Part shown: in pieces, positions 53,001 through 64,000 of the stretch | Layout of the letters: the number at the start of each line of letters is the position of its first letter | How positions within the stretch are numbered: the stretch's first letter is position 1 | Assembly: GCA_947650365.1 (NCBI GenBank) | Contig: CANTAL010000143.1 | Coordinates: forward strand, 186,001-250,000 | Reading direction: 5' to 3' | DNA: 64,000 nt | Origin: Chamaelirium japonicum | Lineage: Eukaryota; Streptophyta; Magnoliopsida; Liliales; Melanthiaceae | Program-made: the position numbers and the translations under genes | Notes under the pieces: model-generated | Databases searched by the model: none | Seen by the model: only the letters and a program-made list of their open reading frames with translations | What the model was told of the DNA's origin: nothing

Positions 53001-56000
53001 ATCTTACGAATGAATTAGAATGGATCGTACGAATGAATTAGAATGGATCGTATGAATGAATTAGAATGGATACATTCGTGCGAATGAATTAGAATGGATC
53101 GTACGAATGAATTAGAATGGATCAAATGAATGAATTAGAATTGTTACATTCATGCGAATGAATTAGAATGGATCGTACGAATGAATTAGAATGGATCGTA
53201 TGAATGAATTAGAATGGATCGTACGAATGAATTAGAATGGATCAAATGAATGAATTAGAATGGTTACATTCATGCGAATGAATTAGAATGGATCGTACGA
53301 ATGGATTAGAATGGATCGTACGAATGGATTAGAATGGATATATTCGAGCGTACGATCCATTCTAATTCATTCGTCCAATCCATTCTAATTCATTCGCATG
53401 AATGTATCCATTCTAATTCATTCGTACGATCCATTCTAATTCATTCGTACGATCCATTCTAATTCATTCGTAAGATCCATTCTAATTCGTTCATACGATC
53501 CATTCTAATTCATTTGTATGATCCATTCTAATTCATTCGCACGAATGTATCCATTCTAGTTCATTCGTACGATCCATTATAATTCATTCGTACGATCCAT
53601 TCTAATTCATTCGCACGATCCATTCTAATTCATTCGTACGATCCATTCTAATTAATTCAGACGATCCATTCTAATTCATTCGTATGATCTATTCTAATTC
53701 ATTCGCACAAATGTATCCATTCTAATTCATTCGTACGATCCATTCTAATTCATTCGCACGACCCATTCTAATTCATTCGTACGATCCATTCTAATTCTTT
53801 CACACGATCCATTCTAATTCATTCGTACGATCCATTCTAATTCATTCGCACGATCCATTCTAATTCATTCGTACGATCCATTCTAATTCATTCATACGAT
53901 CCATTCTAATTCATTCGTACGATCCATTCTAATTCATTCGCACAATCCATTCTAAATCATTCGTACAATCCATTCTATTTCATTCGTACGATCCATTCTT
54001 ACTCATTCGTATGATCCATTATAGATACATTCGTGCGAATGAAATAGAATGGATCATACGAATGAGTAAGAATGGATCGTACGAATGAAATAGAATGGAT
54101 TGTGCGAATGAATTAGAATGGATCAAAATAGATCGTGTGAAAGAATTAGAATGGATCGTATGAATGAATTAGAATGGATCGTGCGAATGAATTCGAATGG
54201 ATCGTACGAATTCATTCTAATTCATTCATACAATCCATTCTAATTCTTTCGCACGATCTATTCTGATCCATTCTACGATCCATTCTAATTCATTCGCACA
54301 ATCCATTCTATTTCATTCGTACGATCCATTCTTACTCATTCGTCTGATCCATTCTAATTCATTCGCACGAATGTATCCATAATGGATCATACGAATGAGT
54401 AAGAATGGATCGTACGAATGAAATACGTACGAATGAATTAGAATGGATCGTACGAATAAACTAGAATGGATCGTACGAATGAAATAGAATAGATTGTACG
54501 AATGAATTAGAATGGATTCGTACGAATGAATTAGAATGGATACATTCGTGCGAATGAATTAGAATGGATACATTCGTGCGAAAGAATTAGAATAGATCGT
54601 ATGAATGAATTAGAATGGATCCTATAAATGAATTAGAATGGATCGTGCGAATGAATTAGAATGGATCGTACGAATGAATTAGAATAGATCGTACGAATGA
54701 ATTAGAATGGATCGTACGAAGGAACTAGAATGGATCGTACGAATGAATTAGAATGGATATATTCGTGCAAATGAATTAGAATGGATCGTGCGAATGAATT
54801 AGAATGGATCGTACGAATGAATTAGAATGGATCGAACGAATGAATTAGAATGGATCTTACGAATGAATTAGAATGGATCGTACGAATGAATTAGAATGGA
54901 TCGTACGAATGAATTAGAATGTATACATTCGTGCGAATGAATTAGAATGGATCGGACGAATGAATTAGAATGGATCGTACGAATGAATTAGAATGGATCA
55001 AATGAATGAATTAGAATGGTTACATTCATGCGAATGAATTAGAATGGATCATACGAATGAAGTAGAATGGATCGTATGAATGAATTAGAATGGATCGTAC
55101 GAATGAATTAGAATGGATCAAATGAATGAATTAGAATGGTTAAATTCATGCGATAGAATTAGAATGGATCGTACGAATGGATTAGAATGGATCGTACGAA
55201 TGGATTAGAATGGATACATTCGAGCGTACAATCCATTCTAATTCATTCGTCCGATCCATTCTAATTCATTCGCACGAATGTATCCATTCTAATTCATTCG
55301 TACGATCCATTCTAATTCATTCGTACGATCCATTCTAATTCATTCGTAAGATCCATTCTAATTCATTCGTACGATCCATTCTAATTCATTCGTACGATCC
55401 ATTCTAATTCATTCGCACGAATGTATCCATTCTAGTTCATTCGTACGATCCATTCTAATTCATTCGTACGATCCATTCTAATTCATTCGCATGATCCATT
55501 CTAATTCATTCGTACGATCCATTCTAATTCATTCATACGATCCATTCTAATTCATTCGTACGATCCATTCTAATTCATTCGCACAAATGTATCCATTCTA
55601 ATTCATTCGTACGATCCATTTTAATTCATTCGCACAATCCATTCTAATTCATTCGTACGATCCACTCTAATTCTTTCACACGATCCATTCTAATTCATTC
55701 GTACGATCCATTCTAATTCATTCGCACGATCCTTTCTAATTCATTCGTACGATCCATTCTAATTCATTCATACGATCCATTCTAATTCATTCGTACGATC
55801 CATTTTAATTCATTCGCACAAATGTATCCATTCTAATTCATTCGTACGATCCATTCTAATTCATTCGCACGATCCATTCTAATTCATTCGTACGATCCAT
55901 TCTAATTCATTCGTACGATCCATTCTAATTCATTCGTATGATCCATTCTAATTAATTCGTACGATCCATTCTAATTCATTCGCACGAATGTATCCATTCT

Positions 56001-59000
56001 AATTCATTCGTACAATCCATTCTATTTCATTCGTACGATCCATTCTTACTTATTCGTATGATCCATTCTAATACATTCGTACGATTCATGCTAATTCATT
56101 CGCACGATCCATTCTAATTCATTCGTACGATCCATTCTTATTCATTCATACGATCCATTCTAATTCATTCGCACAATCCATTCTAATCCATTCTAATTCA
56201 TTTGTAAGATCCATTCTAATTCATTCGTACGATCCATTCTAATTCATTCATACAATCCATTCTAATTCTTTCACACGATCCATTCTAATTCATTCGTACG
56301 ATCCATTCTAAATCATTAGTGCAATCCATTCTATTTCATTCGTACGATCAATTCTAATTCATTAGAATGGATCGTACGAATGAATTAGAATGGATCATAT
56401 TAATGAATTAGAATGGATCGTACGAATGAATTAGAATGGATCGTACGAACAAATTAGAATGGATCGTACGAAGGAATTAGAATGGATCGTACGAATGAAT
56501 TAGAATGGATATATTCGTGCAAATGAATTAGAATGGATCGTATGAATGAATTAGAATGGATCGTACGAATGAATTAGAATGGATATATTCATGCAAATGA
56601 ATTAGAATGGATCGTATGAATGTATTAGAATGGATCGTATGAGTGAATTAGAATGGATCGTACGAATGAATTAGAATGGATCGTGTGAAAGAATTAGAAT
56701 GGATTGTATGAATGAATTATAATAGATCGTATGAATGAATTAGAATGGATCGTACGAATGAATTAGAATGGATCGTACGAATGAATTTGAATGGATACAT
56801 TTGTGCGAATGAATCTAAATGGATTGTATGAATAAATTACAATGGATCGTACGAATGAATTAGAATGGATTTATGAATGAATTAGAATAGCTCATACGAA
56901 TGAATTAGAATGAATCGTATGAATGAATTAGAATGGTTACATTCGTGCGAATGAATTAGAATAGATCGTACGAATGAATTAGAATAGATCGTACGAATAA
57001 ATTAGAATGGATCGTGGGAATGAATTAGAATGGATCGTACGAATGAATTAGAATGGATCCACCGAATGAGTTAGAATGGATCATACGAATGAATTAGAAT
57101 GGATTGTACGAATGAATTAGAATGGATTGTGCGAATGAATTAGAATGGATAAAACGAATGAATTAGAATGGATCGTGCGAATGAATTAGCATGAATCGTA
57201 CGAAAGTATTAGAATGGATCGTACGAATGAATTAGAATGAATCGTACGATCCATTCTAATTCAATCGTCCGATCCATTCTTATTCATTCGCATGAATGTA
57301 TCCATTCTAATTCATTCGTACAATCCATTCTATTTCATTCGTACGATCCATTCTTACTCATTCGTATGATTCATTCTAATTCATTCGTATGATCCATTCT
57401 AATTCATTTGTACGATCCATTCTAATTCATTAGTACGATCCATTCTAATTCATTTGCACAATCCATTCTAATTCATTCGCCCGATCCATTCTAATTCATT
57501 CATACGATCCATTCTATTCGAATGGATCATGCGATCCATTCGAATTCATTCGCACGATCCATTCTAATTCATTCATACGATCCATTCTAATTCATTCATA
57601 CAATGCATTTTAATTCTTTCGCACGATCCATTCTAATTCGTTCATACGATCCATTCTAATTCATTCGTACGATCCATTCTAATTCACTCATACGATCCAT
57701 TCTAATTCATTCATACGATCCATTCTAATTCATTTGCACGAATATATCCATTCTAATTCATTCGTACGATCCATTCTAATTCCTTCGTACGATCCATTCT
57801 AATTCCTTCGTACGATCCATTCTATTTCATTCGTATGATCCATTCTAATTCCTTCGTACGATCCATTCAAATTCCTTCGTATCCATTCTAATTCATTCAT
57901 ACAATCCATTCTAATTTATTCGCACAAATGTATCCATTCTAATTCATTTGCACGATCCATTCTAATTTATTCCTATGATCTATTCTAATTCATTCGTACA
58001 ATCCATTCTAATCCATTCTAATCCATTCTTTCATACGATCCATTCTAATTCATATGCACAAAGGTATTCATTCTAATCCATTCGTAGGATCCATTCTAAT
58101 CCATTCGTACGATACATTCTAATTCATTCATACGATCCATTCTAATTTATTCGCACGAATGTATACATTAAAATTCATTCGTACGATCCATTCTGATTCA
58201 TTCGCACAATCTATTCTAATGCATTCATACGATCCATTCTAATTCATTCGCACGAATGTATCCATTCTAATTCATTCATACGATCCATTCTACTTCATTC
58301 GTACTATCCGTTCTAATTCACTCATACGATCCATTCTAATTCATTCATACGATCCATTCTAATTCATTTGCACAAATGTATCCATTCTAATTCATTCGTA
58401 CGATCCATTCGAATTCATTCGCACGATCCATTCTAATTCATTCGTACGATCCATTCTAATTCATTCGCACGATCCATTCTAATTCATTAGTATAATCTAT
58501 TCTATTTCATTCGTACGATCCATTCTTACTCATTCGTATGATCCATTCTAATTCATTCGGACGAATGTATCCATTCTAATTTATTCGTACGATCCATTCT
58601 AATTCATTCGTACGATCCATTCTAATTCATTCATACGATCCATTCTAATTCATTCACACGATCCATTCTAATTCATTCGTACGATCCACTCTAATTCATT
58701 CATACAATCCATTCTAATTCATTCGTACGATCCATTCTAATTCACTCATACGATCCATTCTAATACATTCATACGATCCATTCTAATTCATTTGCACGAA
58801 TATATCCATTCTAATTCCTTCGTACGATCCATTCTAATTAATTCGTACGATCTATTCTAATTCATTCATACGATCCATTCTAATTCATTCGTACGATCCA
58901 TTCTAATTCCTTCGTACGATCCATTCTAATTCATTCGTACGATCCATTCTTATTCATTCGTACAATCTATTCTAATTCATTCGTACGAATGGATACATTC

Positions 59001-61337
59001 GTGTGAATGAATTAGAATGGATCGTACGAATGAGTAAGAATGGATCGTACGAATGAAATAGAATGGATTGCACGAATGAATTAGAATGGATCGTACGAAT
59101 GAATTAGAATGGATCGTGTGAAAGAATTAGAATGGATTGTATGAATGAATTAGAATGGATCGTACGAAGGAATTAGAATGGATCGTACGAATGAATTAGA
59201 ATGGATCGTACGAATGAATTAGAATAGATCGTACGAATGAATTAGAATGGATACATTCGTGCGAATGAATTAGAATGGATCGTGCGAATGAATTAGAATA
59301 GATTGCGCGAATGCATTAGAATGGATCGTGCGAATGAATTAGAATAGATTGCGCGAATGAATTAGAATAGATTTCGCGAATGAATTAGAATGGATCGTAC
59401 AAATGAATTAGAATGGATCGTACGAAGGAATTAGAATGGATCGTACGAATGAATTAGAATGGATCGTACGAATGAATTAGAATGGATCGTACGAAAGAAT
59501 TAGAATGGATCGTACGAATGAATTAGAATGGATCGTGCGAATGAATTAGAATAGATTGCGCGAATGCATTAGAATGGATCGTGCGAATGAATTAGAATGG
59601 ATCGTACGAATGAATTAGAATAGATTTCGCGAATGAATTAGAATGGATCGTACAAATGAATTAGAATGGATCGTACGAAGGAATTAGAATGGATCGTACG
59701 AATGAATTAGAATGGATCGTACGAATGAATTAGAATGGATCGTACGAAAGAATTAGAATGGATCGTACGAATGAATTAGAATGGATCGTACGAATGAATT
59801 AGAATGGATACATTCGTGCGAATGAATTAGAATGGATCGGAAGAATGAATTAGAATGGATCGTACGAATGAATTAGAATGGATCGTACGAATGAATTAGA
59901 ATGGATCGTACGAATAAATTAGAATGGATACATTCGTCCGAATGAATTAGAATGGATCATACGAATGAGTAAGAATGGATCGTACGAATGAAATAGAATA
60001 GATTGTACGAATGAATTAGAATGGATTCGTACGAATGAATTAGAATGGATACATTCGTGTGAATGAATTAGAATGGATCGTACCAATGAGTAAGAATGGA
60101 TCGTACGAATGAAATAGAATGGATTGTGCGAATGAATTAGAATGGATCGTACGAATGAATTAGAATGGATTGTGTGAAAGAATTAGAATGGATTGTATGA
60201 ATCAATTAGAATAGATCGTATGAATGAATTAGAATGGATCGCACGAATGTATCCATTCTAATTCATTCATACGAATCCATTCTAATTCATTCGTACAATC
60301 CATTCTATTTCATTCGTACGATCCATTCTTACTCATTCGTATGATCCATTCTAATTCATTCGCACGAATGTATCCATTCTAAATCATTCATACGATCCAT
60401 TCTAATTCATTCGTATGATCCATTCTAAATCATTCGTACAATCCATTCTATTTCATTCGTACGATCAATTCTAATTCATTAGCACGATCCATTCTAATTC
60501 ATTCGTACGATCCATTCAAATTCATTCGCACGATCCATTCTAATTCATTCGTACAATCCATTCTATTTTATTCGTACGATCCATTCTTACTCATTCGTAT
60601 GATCCATTCTAATTCATTCACACGAATGTATCCATTCTAATCCATTCGTACGATCCATTCTAATCCATTCGTACGATCCATTCTAATTCATTCGCATGAA
60701 TGTAACCATTCTAATTCATTCATTTGATCCATTCTAATTCATTCGTACGATCCATTCTAATTCATTCGTACGAATGTATCCATTCTAATTCATTCGTTTG
60801 ATTAGTTCTAATTCATTCACAAAATCTATTCTAATTCATTCATACGATCCATTCTAATTCATTCACACGAATGTATCCATTCTAATTCATTCATACGATC
60901 CATTCTAATTCATTCGTACGATCCATTCTAATTCACTCATACGATCCATTCTAATACATTCATACGATCCATTCTAATTCATTTGCACGAATATATCCAT
61001 TCTAATTCATTCGTACGATCCATTCTAATTCCTTCGTACGATTCATTCTAATTCATTCGTACGATCTATTCTATTTCATTCGTACGATCCATTCTTACTC
61101 ATTTGTCCGATCCATTCTAATTCATTCGTCCGATCCATTCTAATTTATTCGTACGATTCATTCTAATTCATTCGTACGATCTATTCTATTTAATTCGTAC
61201 GATCCATTCTTACTCATTCGTACGATCCATTCTAATTCATTTGTCCGATCCATTCTAATTAATTCCTATGATCTATTCTAATAAATTCGTACGATCCATT
61301 CTAATTCATTCTAATTCATTCGTATGATCCATTCTAC
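43869..61337. repeat. 17.47-kb duplicated segment, copy B2
   Basis: Every polarity switch of B1 recurs here at its B1 coordinate plus 22,238. The + strand is F in 44,009-45,436, 46,675-47,273, 47,461-47,632, 48,483-48,606, 48,844-49,588, 49,721-50,348, 50,513-50,668, 51,838-52,156, 52,357-52,527, 53,349-54,020, 54,210-54,380, 55,233-56,362, 57,247-58,986 and from 60,243 on. The stretches between are R. The 67-codon chance ORF of B1 reappears unchanged at 51,640-51,843. The copy stops after CGTATGATCCATTCTAC at 61,321-61,337 and the sequence then follows a different repeat register. Confidence 0.93.
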
Positions 61338-62310
61338 GATCCATTCTAATTCATTCATACGATCCATTCTAATTCATATGCACAAAGGTATCCATTCTAA
61401 TCCATTCGTAGGATCTATTCTAATCCATTCGTACGATACATTCTAATTCATTCGTACGATCCATTCTAATTTATTCGCACGAATGTATCCATTCTAATTC
61501 ATTCGTACGATCCATTCTAATTCATTCGCACAATCTATTCTAATTCATTCATACGATCCATTCTAATTCATTCGCACGAATGTATCCATTCTAATTCATT
61601 CATACGATACATTCTACTTTATTCGTACTATCCGTTCTAATTCACTCATACGATCCATTCTAATTCATTCATACGATCCATTCTAATTCATTTGCACAAA
61701 GGTATCCATTCTAATTCATTCGTACGATCCATTCGAATTCATTCGCACGACCCATTCTAATTCATTCATACGATCCATTCTAATTCATTCGTACGATCCA
61801 TTCTAATTCATTCGCACGATCCATTCTAATTCATTCGTACAATCTATTCTATTTCATTTGTACGATCCATTCTTACTCATTCGTATGATGCATTCTAATT
61901 CATTCGGACGAATGTATCCATTCTAATTTATTCGTACGATCCATTCTAATTCATTCGTACGATCCATTCTAATTCATTCGTCCGATCCATTCTAATTCAT
62001 TCACACGATCCATTCTAATTTATTCATACGATCCATTCTAATTCATTCATGCAATCCATTCTAATTCATTCGTACGATCCATTCTAATTCACTCATACGA
62101 TCCATTCTAATACCTTCATACGATCCATTCTAATTCATTTGCACGAATATATCCATTCTAATTCATTCGTACGATCCATTCTAATTCCTTCGTACGATCC
62201 ATTCTAATTCATTCTTACGATCCATTCTAATTCCTTCGTACGAGCCATTCTAATTCATTCGTACGATCCATTCTAATTCATTCGTACAATCGATTCTAAT
62301 TCATTCGTAC
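61338..62310 (+). repeat. F block 81, part after the B2 breakpoint
   Basis: F continues across the B2 right edge from 60,243. The part after 61,337 repeats 58,0xx-58,986 and closes with inverse J4 (62,301-62,319). Confidence 0.9.
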
Positions 62311-63110
62311 GAATGGATACATTCGTGTGAATGAATTAGAATGGATCGTACGAATGAGTAAGAATGGATCGTACGAATGAAATAGAATGGATTGCACGAA
62401 TGAATTAGAATGGATCGTACGAATGAATTAGAATGGATCATGTGAAAGAATTAGAATGGATTGTATGAATGAATTGGAATGGATCGTACGAAGGAATTAG
62501 AATGGATCGTACAAATGAATTAGAATGGATCGTACGAATGAATTAGAATAGATCGTACGAATGAATTAGAATGGATCGTACGATTGAATTAGAATGGATC
62601 GTGTGAAAGAATTAGAATGGATCGTATGAATGAATTAGAATGGATCGTGCGAATGAATTAGAATAGATTGCGCGAATGAATTAGAATGGATCGTGCGAAA
62701 GAATTAGAATGGATCGTACGAATGAATTATAATGGATCGTACGAATGAATTAGAATAGATTGCGCGAATGAATTAGAATGGATCGTACGAATGAATTAGA
62801 ATGGATCGTACGAAGGAATTAGAATGGATTGTACGAATGAATTAGAATGGATCGTACGAATGAATTAGAATGGATCGTACGAAGGAATTAGAATGGATCG
62901 TACGAATGAATTAGAATGGATCGTACGAATGAATTAGAATGGATCTTATGAATGAATTAGAATGGATCGTACGAATGAATTAGAATGGATCGTACGAATG
63001 AATTAGAATGGATACATTCGTGCGAATGAATTAGAATGGATCGGACGAATGAATTAGAATGGATCGTACGAATGAATTAGAATGGATCGTACGAATGAAT
63101 TAGAATGGAT
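62311..63110 (-). repeat. R block 82
   Basis: A shortened, rearranged version of block 80 (58,987-60,242). It keeps ATTGCGCGAATG variants and ends at GAATGGATCCATTC, the same palindromic switch seen at 42,650. Confidence 0.9.
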
Positions 63111-64000
63111 CCATTCTAATTCATTCGTACAATCCATTCTAATCCATTCTATTTCATTCGTACGATCCATTCTTACTCATTCGTATGATCCATTCTAATT
63201 CATTCGCACGAATGTATCCATTCTAAATCATTCGTACGATCCATTCTAATTCATTCGTACGATCCATTCTAAATCATTCGTACAATCCATTCTATTTCAT
63301 TCGTACGATCAATTCTAATTCATTAGCACGATCCATTCTAATTCATTCGTACGATCCATTCAAATTCATTCGCACGATCCATTCTAATTCATTTGTACAA
63401 TCCATTCTATTTCATTCGTACGATCCGTTCTTACTCATTCGTATGATCCATTCTAATTCATTCGCACGAATGTATCCATTCTAATCCATTCGTACGATCT
63501 ATTCTAATCCATTCGTACGATCCATTCTAATTCATTCGCATAAATGTAACCATTCTAATTCATTCATTTGATCCATTCTAATTCATTCGTACGATCCATT
63601 CTAATTCATTCCTCCGATCCATTCCAATTCATTCTAATTCATTCGCACGAATGTATCCATTCTAATTCATTCGTACGATCAGTTCTAATTCATTTACAAA
63701 ATCTATGCTAATTCATTCATACGATCCATTCTAATTCATTCACACGAATGTATCCATTCTAATTCATTCATACGATCCATTCTAATTCATTCGTACGATC
63801 CATTCTAATTCACTCATACGATCCATTCTAATACATTCATACGATCCATTCTAATTCATTTGCACGAATATATCCATTCTAATTCATTCGTACGATCCAT
63901 TCTAATTCCTTCGTACGATCCATTCTAATTCATTCGTACGATCTATTCTATTTCATTCGTACGATCCATTCTTACTCATTCGTACGATCCATTCTTACTC
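63111..64000 (+). repeat. F block 83, running off the window
   Basis: It follows 60,27x-61,1xx at offsets of 2,854 and 2,877 bp. It includes an inserted partial unit (CATTCCAATTCATTC) near 63,622 and stops in CTTACTC at the window end. Confidence 0.9.

Larger units (their letters stand above)
1..64000. repeat. Short-period satellite array filling the window (23-bp monomer, 28-bp variant)
   Basis: Every part of the window can be read as copies, on one strand or the other, of a 23-bp monomer. It consists of AATTCATTCGT followed by ACGATCCATTCT, and the two halves share the core ATYCATTC. The F strand has about six C to two G per monomer, so GC skew reports polarity. A 28-bp class has CGCACGA then five extra bases before TCCATTC. 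The consensus has stop codons on both strands (TAA in CTAATTC; TAG and TGA on the complement). Because 23 is not a multiple of 3, successive monomers expose every frame, which explains the lack of ORFs. I see no promoter, terminator, tRNA, rRNA or transposon sequence. Non-genic satellite is certain; the host species and chromosomal location are not. Confidence 0.98.
61338..64000. repeat. Diverged third copy of the right-hand part of B
   Basis: From the CATATGCACAAAGG marker at 61,375 the sequence follows 58,051 onward at a constant offset of 3,324 bp. The match runs through the F-to-R junction (62,301 against 58,977) to about 62,573/59,249. After indels it resumes at offsets of 2,854 bp (63,235/60,381) and 2,877 bp (63,830/60,953). 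Substitutions are clearly more frequent than between B1 and B2, for example near 58,067/61,391 and 58,168/61,492. This is an older tandem copy of a block of about 3.3 kb. It runs off the window end. Confidence 0.85.

Noticed and set aside
21631-61337. A simple tandem higher-order repeat with a 22,238-bp unit
   Set aside because: Only 17.47 kb of the 22.24 kb repeats. The 4.77 kb interval is not matched by the sequence left of B1 or, after 61,337, by the sequence right of B2.
1-64000. CRISPR array
   Set aside because: Repeats are contiguous or differ by a few bases. There are no unique spacers, no leader and no cas genes.
1-64000. Telomere repeat
   Set aside because: The unit is 23 or 28 bp, carries CpG palindromes and inverts often. 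Known telomere units are short, G-rich on one strand and of constant orientation.
1-64000. Human satellite II/III
   Set aside because: CATTC-like words and inversions are shared features, but the CGTACG core and CTAATTCATT segment do not fit the human consensus as I know it. Assigning a species on this basis would be a guess.

Overview
The whole 64,000-base window is satellite DNA. It is built from one family of short tandem repeats and contains no gene, RNA gene or transposable element that I can support. The commonest monomer is 23 bp. It joins an 11-bp half (AATTCATTCGT) to a 12-bp half (ACGATCCATTCT), is about 35% G+C and carries the self-complementary hexamer CGTACG. A second class is 28 bp and has 5 extra bases after CGCACGA. 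At roughly 23 to 24 bp per monomer the window holds about 2,700 monomers. An uninterrupted short-period array of this size points to a eukaryotic heterochromatic block (pericentromeric, subtelomeric or sex-chromosome-like). The sequence does not identify the species. Human satellites II and III also use CATTC-rich units and invert often, but this monomer is not theirs.

The array is not head-to-tail throughout. It is a mosaic of blocks in which the C-rich reading (called F here) lies on the + strand or on the - strand (called R). I count 83 blocks and 82 polarity switches, from about 40 bp to about 3.2 kb long. A few junction sequences recur at most switches, and several of them occur in both orientations. 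Whole blocks with their junctions have therefore been copied and flipped.

Layout: (1) about 410 to 20,830 holds two tandem copies, A1 and A2, of a unit of about 10.2 kb. They differ by substitutions and by gain or loss of whole monomers. (2) 20,830 to 21,630 is a short transition. (3) 21,631 to 39,099 (B1) and 43,869 to 61,337 (B2) are copies of a 17.47-kb segment. They are offset by exactly 22,238 bp at every point I checked, with no indel found and only a handful of substitutions. Each B copy contains a smaller module of about 1.9 kb twice. (4) 39,100 to 43,868 is the interval between the B copies, made of the same monomers. (5) 61,338 to 64,000 is a more diverged repeat of the right-hand part of B, initially offset by 3,324 bp. 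A and B share rare marker monomers and junctions, so they descend from a common ancestral array.

The most informative events are a short inverted, templated copy present in A1 and missing from A2, the reuse of the same junctions in both orientations, and the very recent 17.5-kb duplication. No gene product acts here. The 'system' is the DNA's own mode of growth: monomer-scale unequal exchange, block inversion or fold-back copying, and multi-kilobase duplication. Block boundaries are good to about 10 bp. All identities were judged by eye.
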